Shown here one piece after another: positions 16,707-25,204 of a DNA stretch of 46,932 nt (position 1 is its first letter; every line of letters begins with the position of its first letter). A program made the position numbers and the translations under genes. The notes under the pieces were generated by a model. The model was not told the origin of the DNA, did not search any database, and was given only the letters and a program-made list of their open reading frames with translations. The stretch is from CAZDRI01 sp964508055 (GTDB lineage: Bacteria > Pseudomonadota > Gammaproteobacteria > PS1 > Pseudothioglobaceae): positions 1-46,932 of the forward strand of contig CAZDRI010000013.1 in the NCBI GenBank assembly GCA_964508055.1, written 5' to 3'.

Positions 16707-18053
16707 TTATTTTAGTTTAATAAAATTTAAAAAATTAACCACCCAGTTTGAGTTAATATTTCTTAAATGAGAATAAGTTGCTAAAAGATTATAAGCTAAT
16801 ATCCCATCTTTATTATCTTTAATCCCCGCTCCTCTTTTAACTTCAAATGCAAATTTATATTGTGAGTTTATATTTTCTAATTTTGAATAGTGAAACTCAT
16901 GTCCGTTAATATCTTCATCACCAACCCATAGATGGTCATTAATTGGTTTTAATTTAACATAACCTCTACCAATTGGTTTTTTAGTAATTATGGTATCAGC
17001 ATCAATAACTCCTAACATTTTATAATTTTTATTGTTTTTAATAATGCTGTTGGTGAGATACATTAATCCTCCACACTCAGCATAAGTTGGTAGACCTGAT
17101 AATATTTTATTTTTAATATCATTTTTAAGACTTGTGTTTTTTGCTAGATATTTAAGATGGGTTTCGGGGAATCCTCCTCCTAAAAATAAACCATCAACTG
17201 CAGGAAGTTTGTCTGCTTTTAAAGTATCAAAATAAATTATTTCTGCCCCTAATTTATTAAATGTATCTAAATCATCTTGATAATAAAACCCAAAGGCACT
17301 ATCTTTAGCTAAGGCTATTTTAAGATTATATTTATTGTTTTTCTTTTCTATTTTATTTTCTTTATTTTTAATTGTAGTTAATGGGAAAATTTTATTTAAA
17401 TCTATTTCAGCTTCAATTTTTTTGCTAATATCATCAATTATCTTATTAGATTCAAATGCTTCATTAGCAGGCATAAGTCCTAAATGTCTTTCTTTTATAA
17501 TTAACCCTGCACTTCTTCTAACTGCTCCTAATACTGGCATATCAGTATAATAATTTATAGCTTTTATTAATTTATCTTCGTGTCTTTGTCCTTGCACTTT
17601 ATTTAAAATCACCCCTTTAAACTTTATATTCTTATCAAAATTCTGATACCCTTTCGTAAGTGGTGCTACTCCTCTTGTTATACCAGTTGCATCTATAACT
17701 AAAATAACTGCTGTTTTTAAGTTTTTTGCTAACTCAGCATTACTATCTTTACCATCTACACTTAAGCCGTCAAAAAGTCCTTTATTACCTTCAATTATGC
17801 TTATATCTGCTTGAGAAGAAAATTTTTTATACATATCAATAATATTACTATTGCTCATAGTATAAAAATCAAGATTATAACAAGGATTTTGACTTGCAAA
17901 TTGAAGCCAAATAGGGTCAATATAATCTGGACCTTTTTTAAAAGTTTGCACTTTAAAGCCATAGCGGACAAAGGCTCTACTTAAAGCTAAACTTATAATT
18001 GTTTTCCCAGAAGATTTATGTGCTGCAGATATATAAACACTGCTAGTATTCAT
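16707..18053 (-). CDS. dsrN: DsrN, siroheme amidase (CobB/cobyrinate a,c-diamide synthase-like)
   Basis: DsrN is thought to amidate siroheme to give the siroamide prosthetic group of DsrAB. The 448-residue protein has an N-terminal P-loop dethiobiotin-synthase-like domain (A-A-H-K-S-S-G-K-T-I-I, about 10-20) with K-G-P-D-Y-I-D-P and E-G-N-K-G-L-F-D-G. The C-terminal glutamine amidotransferase domain has F-L-G-G-G-F-P-E-T-H and the nucleophile in Y-A-E-C-G-G-L-M-Y-L. By sequence alone it could be CobB of cobalamin synthesis. Its place as the last gene of the dsr operon, directly after dsrP, argues for DsrN. The dsrR and dsrS genes that follow dsrN in Allochromatium are absent. Confidence 0.9.
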   Translation of the reverse strand: MNTSSVYISAAHKSSGKTIISLALSRAFVRYGFKVQTFKKGPDYIDPIWLQFASQNPCYNLDFYTMSNSNIIDMYKKFSSQADISIIEGNKGLFDGLSVDGKDSNAELAKNLKTAVILVIDATGITRGVAPLTKGYQNFDKNIKFKGVILNKVQGQRHEDKLIKAINYYTDMPVLGAVRRSAGLIIKERHLGLMPANEAFESNKIIDDISKKIEAEIDLNKIFPLTTIKNKENKIEKKNNKYNLKIALAKDSAFGFYYQDDLDTFNKLGAEIIYFDTLKADKLPAVDGLFLGGGFPETHLKYLAKNTSLKNDIKNKILSGLPTYAECGGLMYLTNSIIKNNKNYKMLGVIDADTIITKKPIGRGYVKLKPINDHLWVGDEDINGHEFHYSKLENINSQYKFAFEVKRGAGIKDNKDGILAYNLLATYSHLRNINSNWVVNFLNFIKLK

Positions 18054-19277
18054 CTAAATATTCTTTTCTAAATTTGAATCTGCTAAATTTTCAGGCAAAT
18101 AAGGAACCATTTTCACAGCAAGACTAACCATAATAAGTGCTAATGCTATACCACCAATTCCCAATAATATCTCATATATTGAAGGTATGTAATTAGCTAT
18201 ATTTGCATACCCTGAAATAATATCCATACCCGGAAATATTTCAATTGGAAAGACTTGAGAACCAATAATAATAATATATAGCTGAATACCTCCGCCTATA
18301 ATTACTAAAATTGAAGCTAAAATTAATGCCGAATTATTTTTACTAAATTGAGGATAATAAATTAAAAATAAAGGTACTAAGCTGCCTAAAAGAATTTGAC
18401 CATACCAAAAAAGATTAGAATAAATATTACCACTAAATAAAATAAAGTATTCAATCTCTGCATTTTTTGCTAAATATAAATTCCCTATATGATAAACAGT
18501 AACAAAATATAAAACTGCTGCTATAAATACCCCAAGTAGTCTTCTTAATCTAGATATTATTAATTCGCCAATTTCTCTACTGGTCCATTTAAAACTACTA
18601 AGTAATATAATTAAGAAAAATGATAATCCAAAGGAAAAAGACATTGTTACAAACATAGGAGCTAATATTATGTTATCAAATGCATGTCTTGATACTATAA
18701 AACCAAATATTGAACCCGTACCTGTAGTTAAAATAAGTCTCCAAGCAAATGCAATAACCCCTGCATTATGGCTATGTTTATTCATTCTTTTTTCAAACAT
18801 AAACCAAATATAAACTAGCACTGCTACAAAAAAACCATTGTATAAGATGATATTCCAAGCAAATATAGACTTAAAATTATAATTAGTCATAGCAATTAAC
18901 AATCTATCTGGTCTGCCTAAATCTAACACTAATACCATTAATCCACCTGCTAATAAAGCCATAGCAATAAGTGCTGAAAGTCTTGAAAGCGGTTTATATA
19001 ATTGTTTATTAAAAACTGATGCTACTGATGCAATATTTAAAGCACCAGATGCTGCAATTATTAATAAAATTGCAAAAACATGTGGCATACCCCAGATAAC
19101 TTTATTACTCATTCCTGTTACCCAGTGTCCATTATGCTCCATATAATAAAAAGAACCTAAAGCTAAAACTAATAATAAAGCTAAGATAGCAATTAAGCTA
19201 TAAAACTCTACGCTTCTACCTTCTATCTGTAAAAATCTACATTGACTGCTATGTATATCATCTATATTAGAGACCAC
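18054..19277 (-). CDS. dsrP: DsrP, NrfD-like membrane subunit of DsrMKJOP
   Basis: DsrP is the polytopic quinone-interacting subunit of the DsrMKJOP electron-transfer complex. The 407-residue protein has about ten transmembrane helices with the NrfD/PsrC pattern, including G-L-M-V-L-V-L-D-L-G-R-P-D-R near residue 110. The start is a GTG that overlaps the end of dsrO by 11 bp; no ATG is available before the first membrane segment, and the I-E-G-R-S preceding that helix fits the family. It lies between dsrO and dsrN in the canonical order. Confidence 0.93.
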   Translation of the reverse strand: MVSNIDDIHSSQCRFLQIEGRSVEFYSLIAILALLLVLALGSFYYMEHNGHWVTGMSNKVIWGMPHVFAILLIIAASGALNIASVASVFNKQLYKPLSRLSALIAMALLAGGLMVLVLDLGRPDRLLIAMTNYNFKSIFAWNIILYNGFFVAVLVYIWFMFEKRMNKHSHNAGVIAFAWRLILTTGTGSIFGFIVSRHAFDNIILAPMFVTMSFSFGLSFFLIILLSSFKWTSREIGELIISRLRRLLGVFIAAVLYFVTVYHIGNLYLAKNAEIEYFILFSGNIYSNLFWYGQILLGSLVPLFLIYYPQFSKNNSALILASILVIIGGGIQLYIIIIGSQVFPIEIFPGMDIISGYANIANYIPSIYEILLGIGGIALALIMVSLAVKMVPYLPENLADSNLEKNI

Positions 19278-19971
19278 TATATCTTACTCCAGTGTTTAAA
19301 TTTAAATCGGCTCTTATTTGGCTAGATTGGTATGTTTTTAAAGCTTTATAAATATCACTTTTTGAATCATTCATATCACCAAATAATATAGCATTATTAC
19401 CTGATTCATTACACGCACTTACACAAGCAGGTATATCTTCTTTATCTATTCTATGAGCACACATAGTGCAAGCTTCAACTGTGCCTTTACCACGAGGCAT
19501 ATGTGATTTTTGGTTCGTTATATTTTCATGAACAAAAGACCTAGCGTCATAAGGACATGCTATCATACAATACCTACAACCAATACAACGGTGTTTATCC
19601 ACTAATACAATACCATCATCTCTTTTCATTGAAGCATTAGTAGGACATACATCAACACAAGGAGGCTTCTCACAATGCTGACACATCATAATTACATTAG
19701 ATTGTTTTTTAGTAACTCTATCTTCAACTTTGAGTTTTTTTATCCATGCAGGTTTTTGAGCTGTATTTGATTTTTCATCATTACCCCAGCCATTTTCTTC
19801 AGCACACGCAACTACACATAAATTACAATTATCGGCACATTTATTAGTATCTATTAACATTGACCAACGCTTATTTTTATCTGCTTTGGCACTAACAAAA
19901 GAAGTTAAAGTAATACCACTTGCAATAGCTGATACATAGCCACTTTTTTTTATAAATTCGCGTCTATTCAT
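19267..19971 (-). CDS. dsrO: DsrO, periplasmic iron-sulfur protein with Tat signal
   Basis: DsrO carries four [4Fe-4S] clusters on the periplasmic side of DsrMKJOP. The 234-residue precursor opens with a twin-arginine signal (R-R-E-F-I-K-K, residues 3-9, then a hydrophobic stretch to about 30). Four cysteine groups follow: C-x3-C-x2-C-x3-C near 43-52, C-x2-C-x4-C-x3-C, C-I-G-C-R-Y-C-M-I-A-C-P, and C-T-M-C with a later C-x3-C. It overlaps dsrJ by 8 bp and dsrP by 11 bp, suggesting translational coupling across the three genes. Confidence 0.94.
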   Translation of the reverse strand: MNRREFIKKSGYVSAIASGITLTSFVSAKADKNKRWSMLIDTNKCADNCNLCVVACAEENGWGNDEKSNTAQKPAWIKKLKVEDRVTKKQSNVIMMCQHCEKPPCVDVCPTNASMKRDDGIVLVDKHRCIGCRYCMIACPYDARSFVHENITNQKSHMPRGKGTVEACTMCAHRIDKEDIPACVSACNESGNNAILFGDMNDSKSDIYKALKTYQSSQIRADLNLNTGVRYSGL

Positions 19972-20350
19972 CCTTGTAATCCTTATTTATATTACTGTGA
20001 CAACTAAAACAATCTATGCTCACAGCAACTTTTTTATGACAGCTAGAACAAAATTGCTTATCTTCATCTATTGGCTGGTATTGACCACTTTTAGTTTTAT
20101 TAGCATGACAATTTATGCATCCTGACAAACTATATTTTGATGTTCTAACGCCTTGTCTTAAAGTTAAATCTCTTTTGTGTTTAAGCAATTCTGGATGCTG
20201 TTTTATAATATAAGAGGCAGGGTCACCATTACAACTATCTTTAATGGCACTTAATTTTGCTTTAGAATTATATTGACTATTAATACCAACTGCATGAGCT
20301 AAATTACTAGTCAAAATTAAAAACAGCAAAATTTTTAAAAAGGGAAACAT
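19964..20350 (-). CDS. dsrJ: DsrJ, triheme cytochrome c
   Basis: DsrJ is the periplasmic triheme subunit of DsrMKJOP, known for unusual haem ligation. From the ATG at 20350 the product has 128 residues and a clean signal sequence (F-P-F-L-K-I-L-L-F-L, ending A-H-A at about 20). Three haem sites follow: C-I-N-C-H (78-82), C-S-S-C-H (101-105) and C-F-S-C-H (114-118). Cys40 is a candidate for the cysteine haem ligand described in the family. An upstream TTG at 20398 would overlap dsrL by 40 bp and spoil the signal peptide. GGAG lies 13 bp before the ATG, so I prefer 20350. Confidence 0.9.
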   Translation of the reverse strand: MFPFLKILLFLILTSNLAHAVGINSQYNSKAKLSAIKDSCNGDPASYIIKQHPELLKHKRDLTLRQGVRTSKYSLSGCINCHANKTKSGQYQPIDEDKQFCSSCHKKVAVSIDCFSCHSNINKDYKDE

Positions 20351-20358
20351 ACTTTTAT

Positions 20359-22314
20359 TTATTCTCCAAGACCCATTTGTATATACCCAGTAGGACAAAC
20401 ATCAGCACAAATATGACAGCCTATACATTTACTGTAATCAGTATCTACATATCTACCAAGTGTTGCTTTATCTTTTTTCACTTTAAATACCGCATCTTGT
20501 GGGCAATACATAATACAATTATCACATTCAAAACACATACCACAACTCATACAACGCTCAGCTTCTTTTTGAGCTTCTTCTTCACTGTAACTTTTTAATC
20601 TTTCATCAAAATTTCCTAAAATATTTGATGCATCAATTTTTTTAATATCTCTTTTAATTCTATCTTCATGCTTAAAATGGCCTAAAAATAGTTCATCATG
20701 AGGGATTATGGAAGCAAAAGACCTATCTTCATAATTATGTATTGCATTAGTTGAATCAAAAGTTTCTCCTAAGTCTTCTTTACTATCAAATTCTTTAAGA
20801 TCTAAATCCCACTCCTTAAGTTTATTTAATAAATTAAAATGATGGACATCTACCTTAGGTCTAGGCTTGATATTATTGTCAGTAAGATAATCGTCTATAG
20901 TCTCAGAAACAATTGATGCATGTCCAATAGCTGTTGTAAGTAAATGCGGTTTAATTGCATCACCACAAGCAAAATAGCCCGGTTTATTAGTTACTCTAAA
21001 ATTTCTATCAGAGTTAATAAATCCATAATCGTTAAAACAATCATCAGATATACCTTCTTTATCAACTTGTTGCCCAATTGCTGAAACTAATAAGTCACAT
21101 TCAATATCAAATTCACTACCTTCTATTGGTGTACCATCTGTTTCTAATCTTACAACTCTAAGATGAGTAGCTTTATTATTTTCATCAACAATTACTTTAA
21201 CTGGATTTAATTGCCCTTCAATCTTAATACCTTCACTATTTGCTGCCTCAATTTCTTCTTTTGAAGCTGCCATCTTATCAATTGTTGAACGAGTTATTAA
21301 TAATACATCAGCACCTAATCTTTTTGATATATCAACTACATCATGGGCAGCATTATTAAAAATGATATTTTCTGGTCTATCTTTTTCAGATTTTGCTTCA
21401 ATATTACCAAGTCTTTTAGCTACTGAAGCTACATCTATTGAAGTATCTCCACCACCTATACAAATAACTTTACCTGATATATACTTTAACCTGCCTTGAT
21501 TATATGCTTCTAAAAATGCAACACCTGTTATTGAGTTTGCTGCATCACCACCTTCTACAGGTAATGCTTTACCACTCATAGCTCCTATAGCAAATAGAAC
21601 AGCGTCAAATTCTTTTTCAATTTCTGCTAAACTAATATCTTTACCTACTTTAGTATTAAGCCTAGTTTCTACACCTGTTGCAATAATTCTATTGATTTCA
21701 TGTTCTAAAACATCTCTTGGAATACGGTAACCAGGAACACCATACATCATCATACCTCCTAGAGTGTCATATTTATCAAAAATAGTAACACTATGTCCCT
21801 TTTTGCGTAAATTTAAAGCAGCAGTTAAACCACCAACACCGCCACCAATAATTGCTATTTTTTTACCAGTATCTTTAGCATCAATTTTAAACTTATAATC
21901 TTTGTCTTTTGCGTAATCACCAATATATTGTTCTACAGCATTTATTCCTACAGTGTCTTCTATTTGATTACGGTTACAACCATCTTCACAAGGTGCTGGA
22001 CATACTCTACCCATTATTGATGGAAAAGGGTTTGCTGCAGTTGTTTTATAAAATGCGTATTCTTGCCAATTTTCATATCCTATAGGTGTTTTTTCAATAC
22101 CATTTGCAATAGCTAACCAGCTACGAATATCATGTCCTGATGGGCAGCCTCCTTGACATGGTGGAGTTTGATGCACATAAGTTGGGCATTTAAAAGATGT
22201 GTCATTTTCAAAAATTTTTGCATTCCATGCTACATTTTTACTATCACCATCTTTAAACATTCTAAAGGTGTGATTTTCACCTTTCCAATTTTTTCTATAC
22301 TCTGTTTTTTGCAT
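20359..22314 (-). CDS. dsrL: DsrL, iron-sulfur flavoprotein NAD(P)H:acceptor oxidoreductase
   Basis: DsrL couples DsrAB turnover to pyridine nucleotides and is the hallmark of the sulfur-oxidising Dsr pathway. The 651-residue length matches Allochromatium DsrL. The N-terminal cluster domain has cysteines at about 43, 53, 57, 105, 109 and 113. The FAD site G-G-G-V-G-G-L is near 157-163 and the nucleotide site G-G-G-D-T-S-I-D near 287-294, as in the glutamate synthase small chain. The C-terminus is a two-cluster ferredoxin domain (C-M-S-C-G-M-C-F-E-C, C-I-G-C-H-I-C-A-D-V-C-P). GGAG precedes the ATG, and dsrK ends 23 bp upstream. Confidence 0.95.
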   Translation of the reverse strand: MQKTEYRKNWKGENHTFRMFKDGDSKNVAWNAKIFENDTSFKCPTYVHQTPPCQGGCPSGHDIRSWLAIANGIEKTPIGYENWQEYAFYKTTAANPFPSIMGRVCPAPCEDGCNRNQIEDTVGINAVEQYIGDYAKDKDYKFKIDAKDTGKKIAIIGGGVGGLTAALNLRKKGHSVTIFDKYDTLGGMMMYGVPGYRIPRDVLEHEINRIIATGVETRLNTKVGKDISLAEIEKEFDAVLFAIGAMSGKALPVEGGDAANSITGVAFLEAYNQGRLKYISGKVICIGGGDTSIDVASVAKRLGNIEAKSEKDRPENIIFNNAAHDVVDISKRLGADVLLITRSTIDKMAASKEEIEAANSEGIKIEGQLNPVKVIVDENNKATHLRVVRLETDGTPIEGSEFDIECDLLVSAIGQQVDKEGISDDCFNDYGFINSDRNFRVTNKPGYFACGDAIKPHLLTTAIGHASIVSETIDDYLTDNNIKPRPKVDVHHFNLLNKLKEWDLDLKEFDSKEDLGETFDSTNAIHNYEDRSFASIIPHDELFLGHFKHEDRIKRDIKKIDASNILGNFDERLKSYSEEEAQKEAERCMSCGMCFECDNCIMYCPQDAVFKVKKDKATLGRYVDTDYSKCIGCHICADVCPTGYIQMGLGE

Positions 22315-22337
22315 AACAAATCTCCTAAATTAATTTA

Positions 22338-23960
22338 TTAATTATTTGTACTTACTTCTTTTTCTGTATTTTCTTTTTCTTTAGCATTTTTATTTTTAAC
22401 TTCGCTAATATTTTCTTCTCTATCCTCATCACAGTCATCTTTAGTTAGAATTATTGCATCACTTACTAATTGATGCACACTAACTATCATATAAGGGTCA
22501 AAACCATATTTTGGTAATACTTTAGAAAACTGTGATTTACAAATAGCGCAAATAGCTGCTAAGGTATCTACTCCATCAGATTTTTCAACTTCTTTCATAG
22601 CATGCATTCTTGGCATTGCACCTTTAATTCTAACATCCATTAAATCATCGGTTAATAAACCTCCACCACCGCCACAACAAAATGTTGATTCCCAAATGGT
22701 AGTTCTTTCCATATCTACAAAGTTATTACAAACAGCTTTAATAACTTCTCTTGGTAAAATAAATTGACCGTTAACAATATTACCCATGTTTGTAGCTCTT
22801 GCCACATTACAAGAATCGTGAAAAGTAACAACTCTATGGTCATTTTCAGATTTATCAAACTTTAGCTTACCTTGCTTAATTAATGAATAAGTAAATTCAA
22901 TAATATGTTGCGGAACTGGATAGCGCTTATCTAACCTGTCTTGTAATTGTAATGCGTATTCATCACTTGCACCATGACCAACACCTGCTAAAGTATTCCA
23001 AAAACTATAAGCAACACGCCAAGCATGCCCGCATTCACCTACCATTATTCTTTTAACTTGCAGGTCAATTGCTGCTTTTCTAATTCTAAGTGCCGCTTTA
23101 CGCATTACATCATAGCTGCCAATAAACATACCAAAGTTAGCAGCTTCAGAAGCATAAGAACTTATAGTCCATGAAACTCCTGCTTCATGAAAAACTTTAC
23201 CATAACCTATTAATCCATCAATATGTGGTTCTGCAAAAAAGTCAGCAGAAGGTGTAATAAGTAAGACTTCAGCTCGTTTTACATCTAATGGGTATTTAAC
23301 TTTAACGCCTGTGTCTTCTTCAACTTCTTCTTCTAAATCTAATAAAGTGTCTCTTAATGCAGGCTCTGGTAAGCCTAAATTATTACCTATAGTAACTGCT
23401 TTTCCTAAAATTTGATTACAATATTTTTGTCCCACACCAACTGTATCTAATATTTCTCTAGCAGCCATTGAAATCTCTGCTGTATCAATGCCATAAGGGC
23501 AAAAAACTGAACAACGGCGACACTGAGAACATTGATGATAGTAGTTATACCAATCATCTAACATTGCATCATCTAAATCTTTAGCTCCTACTATTTTAGG
23601 AAAATATTTACCAAAAAATGTGTAATAGCGCCTATAAACGCTTCTTAATAAATCTTGTCTTGCAACAGGCATATTTTTAGGGTCAGAGCTACCGAGAAAA
23701 TAATGACATTTATCAGTACACGCTCCACACTTAACACAAATATCTAAATACAATTGCAATGAACGATATTTTCCTTTTAGTTCACCTAACTTATCTATAG
23801 CTACTTGTTGCCAATTGTCAATTTTTTCACCTGGAAAACCAAGTGGTTCTTGAAATTCTTGTGAAGATTTATAGGGACCTTTACCTTGCATTGCGCCCTC
23901 ATTAATCTGAGGAGCAGATACATAACTTGGTAATTCAACTATTTCTGGTTTATCAACCAT
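22338..23960 (-). CDS. dsrK: DsrK, HdrD-like iron-sulfur subunit of DsrMKJOP
   Basis: DsrK is the cytoplasmic-side catalytic subunit that interacts with DsrC and resembles heterodisulfide reductase HdrD. The 540-residue protein has two [4Fe-4S] motifs: C-V-K-C-G-A-C-T-D-K-C near residue 75 and C-S-Q-C-R-R-C-S-V-F-C-P near 140. A CCG-type motif for the special cubane cluster (F-C-C-G-G-G-G-G-L) lies near 428, with C-A-I-C-K nearby. An acidic, low-complexity C-terminal tail of about 30 residues is poorly conserved in character. The start overlaps the dsrM stop by one base (TAATG). Confidence 0.95.
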   Translation of the reverse strand: MVDKPEIVELPSYVSAPQINEGAMQGKGPYKSSQEFQEPLGFPGEKIDNWQQVAIDKLGELKGKYRSLQLYLDICVKCGACTDKCHYFLGSSDPKNMPVARQDLLRSVYRRYYTFFGKYFPKIVGAKDLDDAMLDDWYNYYHQCSQCRRCSVFCPYGIDTAEISMAAREILDTVGVGQKYCNQILGKAVTIGNNLGLPEPALRDTLLDLEEEVEEDTGVKVKYPLDVKRAEVLLITPSADFFAEPHIDGLIGYGKVFHEAGVSWTISSYASEAANFGMFIGSYDVMRKAALRIRKAAIDLQVKRIMVGECGHAWRVAYSFWNTLAGVGHGASDEYALQLQDRLDKRYPVPQHIIEFTYSLIKQGKLKFDKSENDHRVVTFHDSCNVARATNMGNIVNGQFILPREVIKAVCNNFVDMERTTIWESTFCCGGGGGLLTDDLMDVRIKGAMPRMHAMKEVEKSDGVDTLAAICAICKSQFSKVLPKYGFDPYMIVSVHQLVSDAIILTKDDCDEDREENISEVKNKNAKEKENTEKEVSTNN

Positions 23961-24754
23961 TATTTATCCTTTTTCACATCAGTGATATTAGTTCCTAATG
24001 TTTCTCCTAAAACAATTTCTTTATTAGTTTCTTGTACTAAAGCCCAATTTGATATATGTCTATTTTTCCTAGAATCATCAACTTGGTTTCTTGTTGGACT
24101 AAAGAAAATGCCTGGTGCATGCAAAAGTTTACTAAATGGAAATATTAAAATTAAAATAAAAACAAACAATAAATGAACTATAAAATTAATTTCACTAGGC
24201 ATACTGCTAAAATTAAAAGTAATTAATCCACTTGCAAAATCTTTAACCATCATAATATTAGTATGGTTTGTAGTAAATGTCATCACCGAGCCACTAATAA
24301 CTATGATAATTAATAAAATTAATAATAAGTAATCTGAAGGTGAGGATATATATCTTACTCTTTCAACAGTGATTCTTCTTATAAGTAATCCTAAAACACC
24401 AACAAGCATCGCAAATGCTGCATATTTAAAAGGTTGGGTTAATAACAAAATCTCAGGAATATCTCCTGGATAAAAATACCTAATATGTCTAATTAACACC
24501 AATAATAAACCAAAATGAAACAACCAGCTAAAAATCCAAGTCCATTTACTAGATTTAAATAAGCTTTCAAAAAATATAACTTCTCTAAACATTCTAAAAT
24601 AAACTTTAGATTTCGTAAGTGGAGCTGGTGCAACTGGTATTTTTAAAGGTTGTTCAGTCTTTGCATATTGTTTGACTTTAAAAAAAAGACCAACAAAAAA
24701 CACTAGCAATGATAGGTAGAAAAGTAAAACAAAAAAAGAACTTAAAATAGACAT
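23960..24754 (-). CDS. dsrM: DsrM, NarI-like cytochrome b subunit of DsrMKJOP
   Basis: DsrM is the haem b membrane subunit that exchanges electrons with the quinone pool. The 264-residue protein has about five to six transmembrane helices. Paired histidines in W-L-F-H-F-G-L-L-L-V-L-I-R-H (about 76-89) and in F-I-V-H-L-L-F-V near residue 190 are candidate haem ligands of the NarI type. It follows dsrC after 50 bp that include a hairpin, and is coupled to dsrK by a one-base overlap. Confidence 0.93.
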   Translation of the reverse strand: MSILSSFFVLLFYLSLLVFFVGLFFKVKQYAKTEQPLKIPVAPAPLTKSKVYFRMFREVIFFESLFKSSKWTWIFSWLFHFGLLLVLIRHIRYFYPGDIPEILLLTQPFKYAAFAMLVGVLGLLIRRITVERVRYISSPSDYLLLILLIIIVISGSVMTFTTNHTNIMMVKDFASGLITFNFSSMPSEINFIVHLLFVFILILIFPFSKLLHAPGIFFSPTRNQVDDSRKNRHISNWALVQETNKEIVLGETLGTNITDVKKDK

Positions 24755-24771
24755 AAGTAAAATTATTTATA

Positions 24772-24790
24772 AGAGGAATTTAAATCCTCT
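24772..24790 (-). terminator. Hairpin between dsrC and dsrM
   Basis: The arms AGAGGA and TCCTCT (6 bp, extendable by one wobble pair) enclose a 7-nt loop, 14 bp after the dsrC stop codon on the transcribed strand. The sequence after the stem is AT-rich but has no long T-run, so partial termination or 3'-end protection of a dsrC message is more likely than full termination. Confidence 0.5.
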
Positions 24791-24804
24791 CCCTTAAAAA
24801 TAAA

Positions 24805-25140
24805 TTAGATACATCCTGTAGGCTTTGGAAGACCTGCATATCTACACCCTTGTTTTGCAGGGCCATAAGGAAATAATGAATATAAATACTTACTATTACC
24901 TTTATCTTTACCCATTTTTTTACCAATAGCTTTTGTTAATACCCTTACTGCAGGTGCAATTTGATATTCTTCATAATATTCACGCAGAAAATCAATAATA
25001 GCCCAATGCTCCTCACTTAATTCTAAGTCATCATCTTTAGCCATTGATTCAGCTACATCTTTATTCCATTGTGATAAGTCAGTTAAAAAACCTTCTTCAT
25101 CTACATCTATTTCTTGTCCAGCTATATTTACTGTTGCCAT
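24805..25140 (-). CDS. dsrC: DsrC, sulfur-carrier protein
   Basis: DsrC accepts sulfur from DsrEFH and presents it to DsrAB; its trisulfide/thiol forms are processed by DsrMK. The 111-residue product has the family helix-turn-helix core and the functional C-terminal arm with both conserved cysteines. Cys99 lies in G-C-R-Y-A-G and Cys110 in P-T-G-C-I, the penultimate position. This makes it a true DsrC and not a TusE-like or single-cysteine relative. AGGAG lies a few bases before the ATG. Hairpins lie both before (25172-25185) and after the gene. Confidence 0.97.
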   Translation of the reverse strand: MATVNIAGQEIDVDEEGFLTDLSQWNKDVAESMAKDDDLELSEEHWAIIDFLREYYEEYQIAPAVRVLTKAIGKKMGKDKGNSKYLYSLFPYGPAKQGCRYAGLPKPTGCI

Positions 25141-25171
25141 TTTTTACTCCTAAATTAAAAAAATAAAATTC

Positions 25172-25185
25172 GAAACTAGCGTTTC
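25172..25185 (-). terminator. Hairpin with T-tract upstream of dsrC (attenuator-like)
   Basis: On the transcribed (minus) strand GAAAC-GCTA-GTTTC forms a 5-bp stem with a 4-nt loop, followed by GAATTTTATTTTTTT, just before the dsrC ribosome-binding site. It resembles a weak intrinsic terminator or an RNA processing/stability site between the oxygenase gene and dsrC. Confidence 0.45.
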
Positions 25186-25204
25186 TTTCCCTAAAAATAT
25201 AAAT

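Noticed and set aside
16707..18053. CobB of a cobalamin pathway
   Set aside because: Sequence alone cannot exclude it, but there are no other cobalamin genes nearby and the position after dsrP is that of dsrN.
20351..20398. N-terminal extension of DsrJ from a TTG at 20398
   Set aside because: It overlaps dsrL by 40 bp and places 16 polar residues before an otherwise good signal peptide; the ATG at 20350 has a GGAG upstream.
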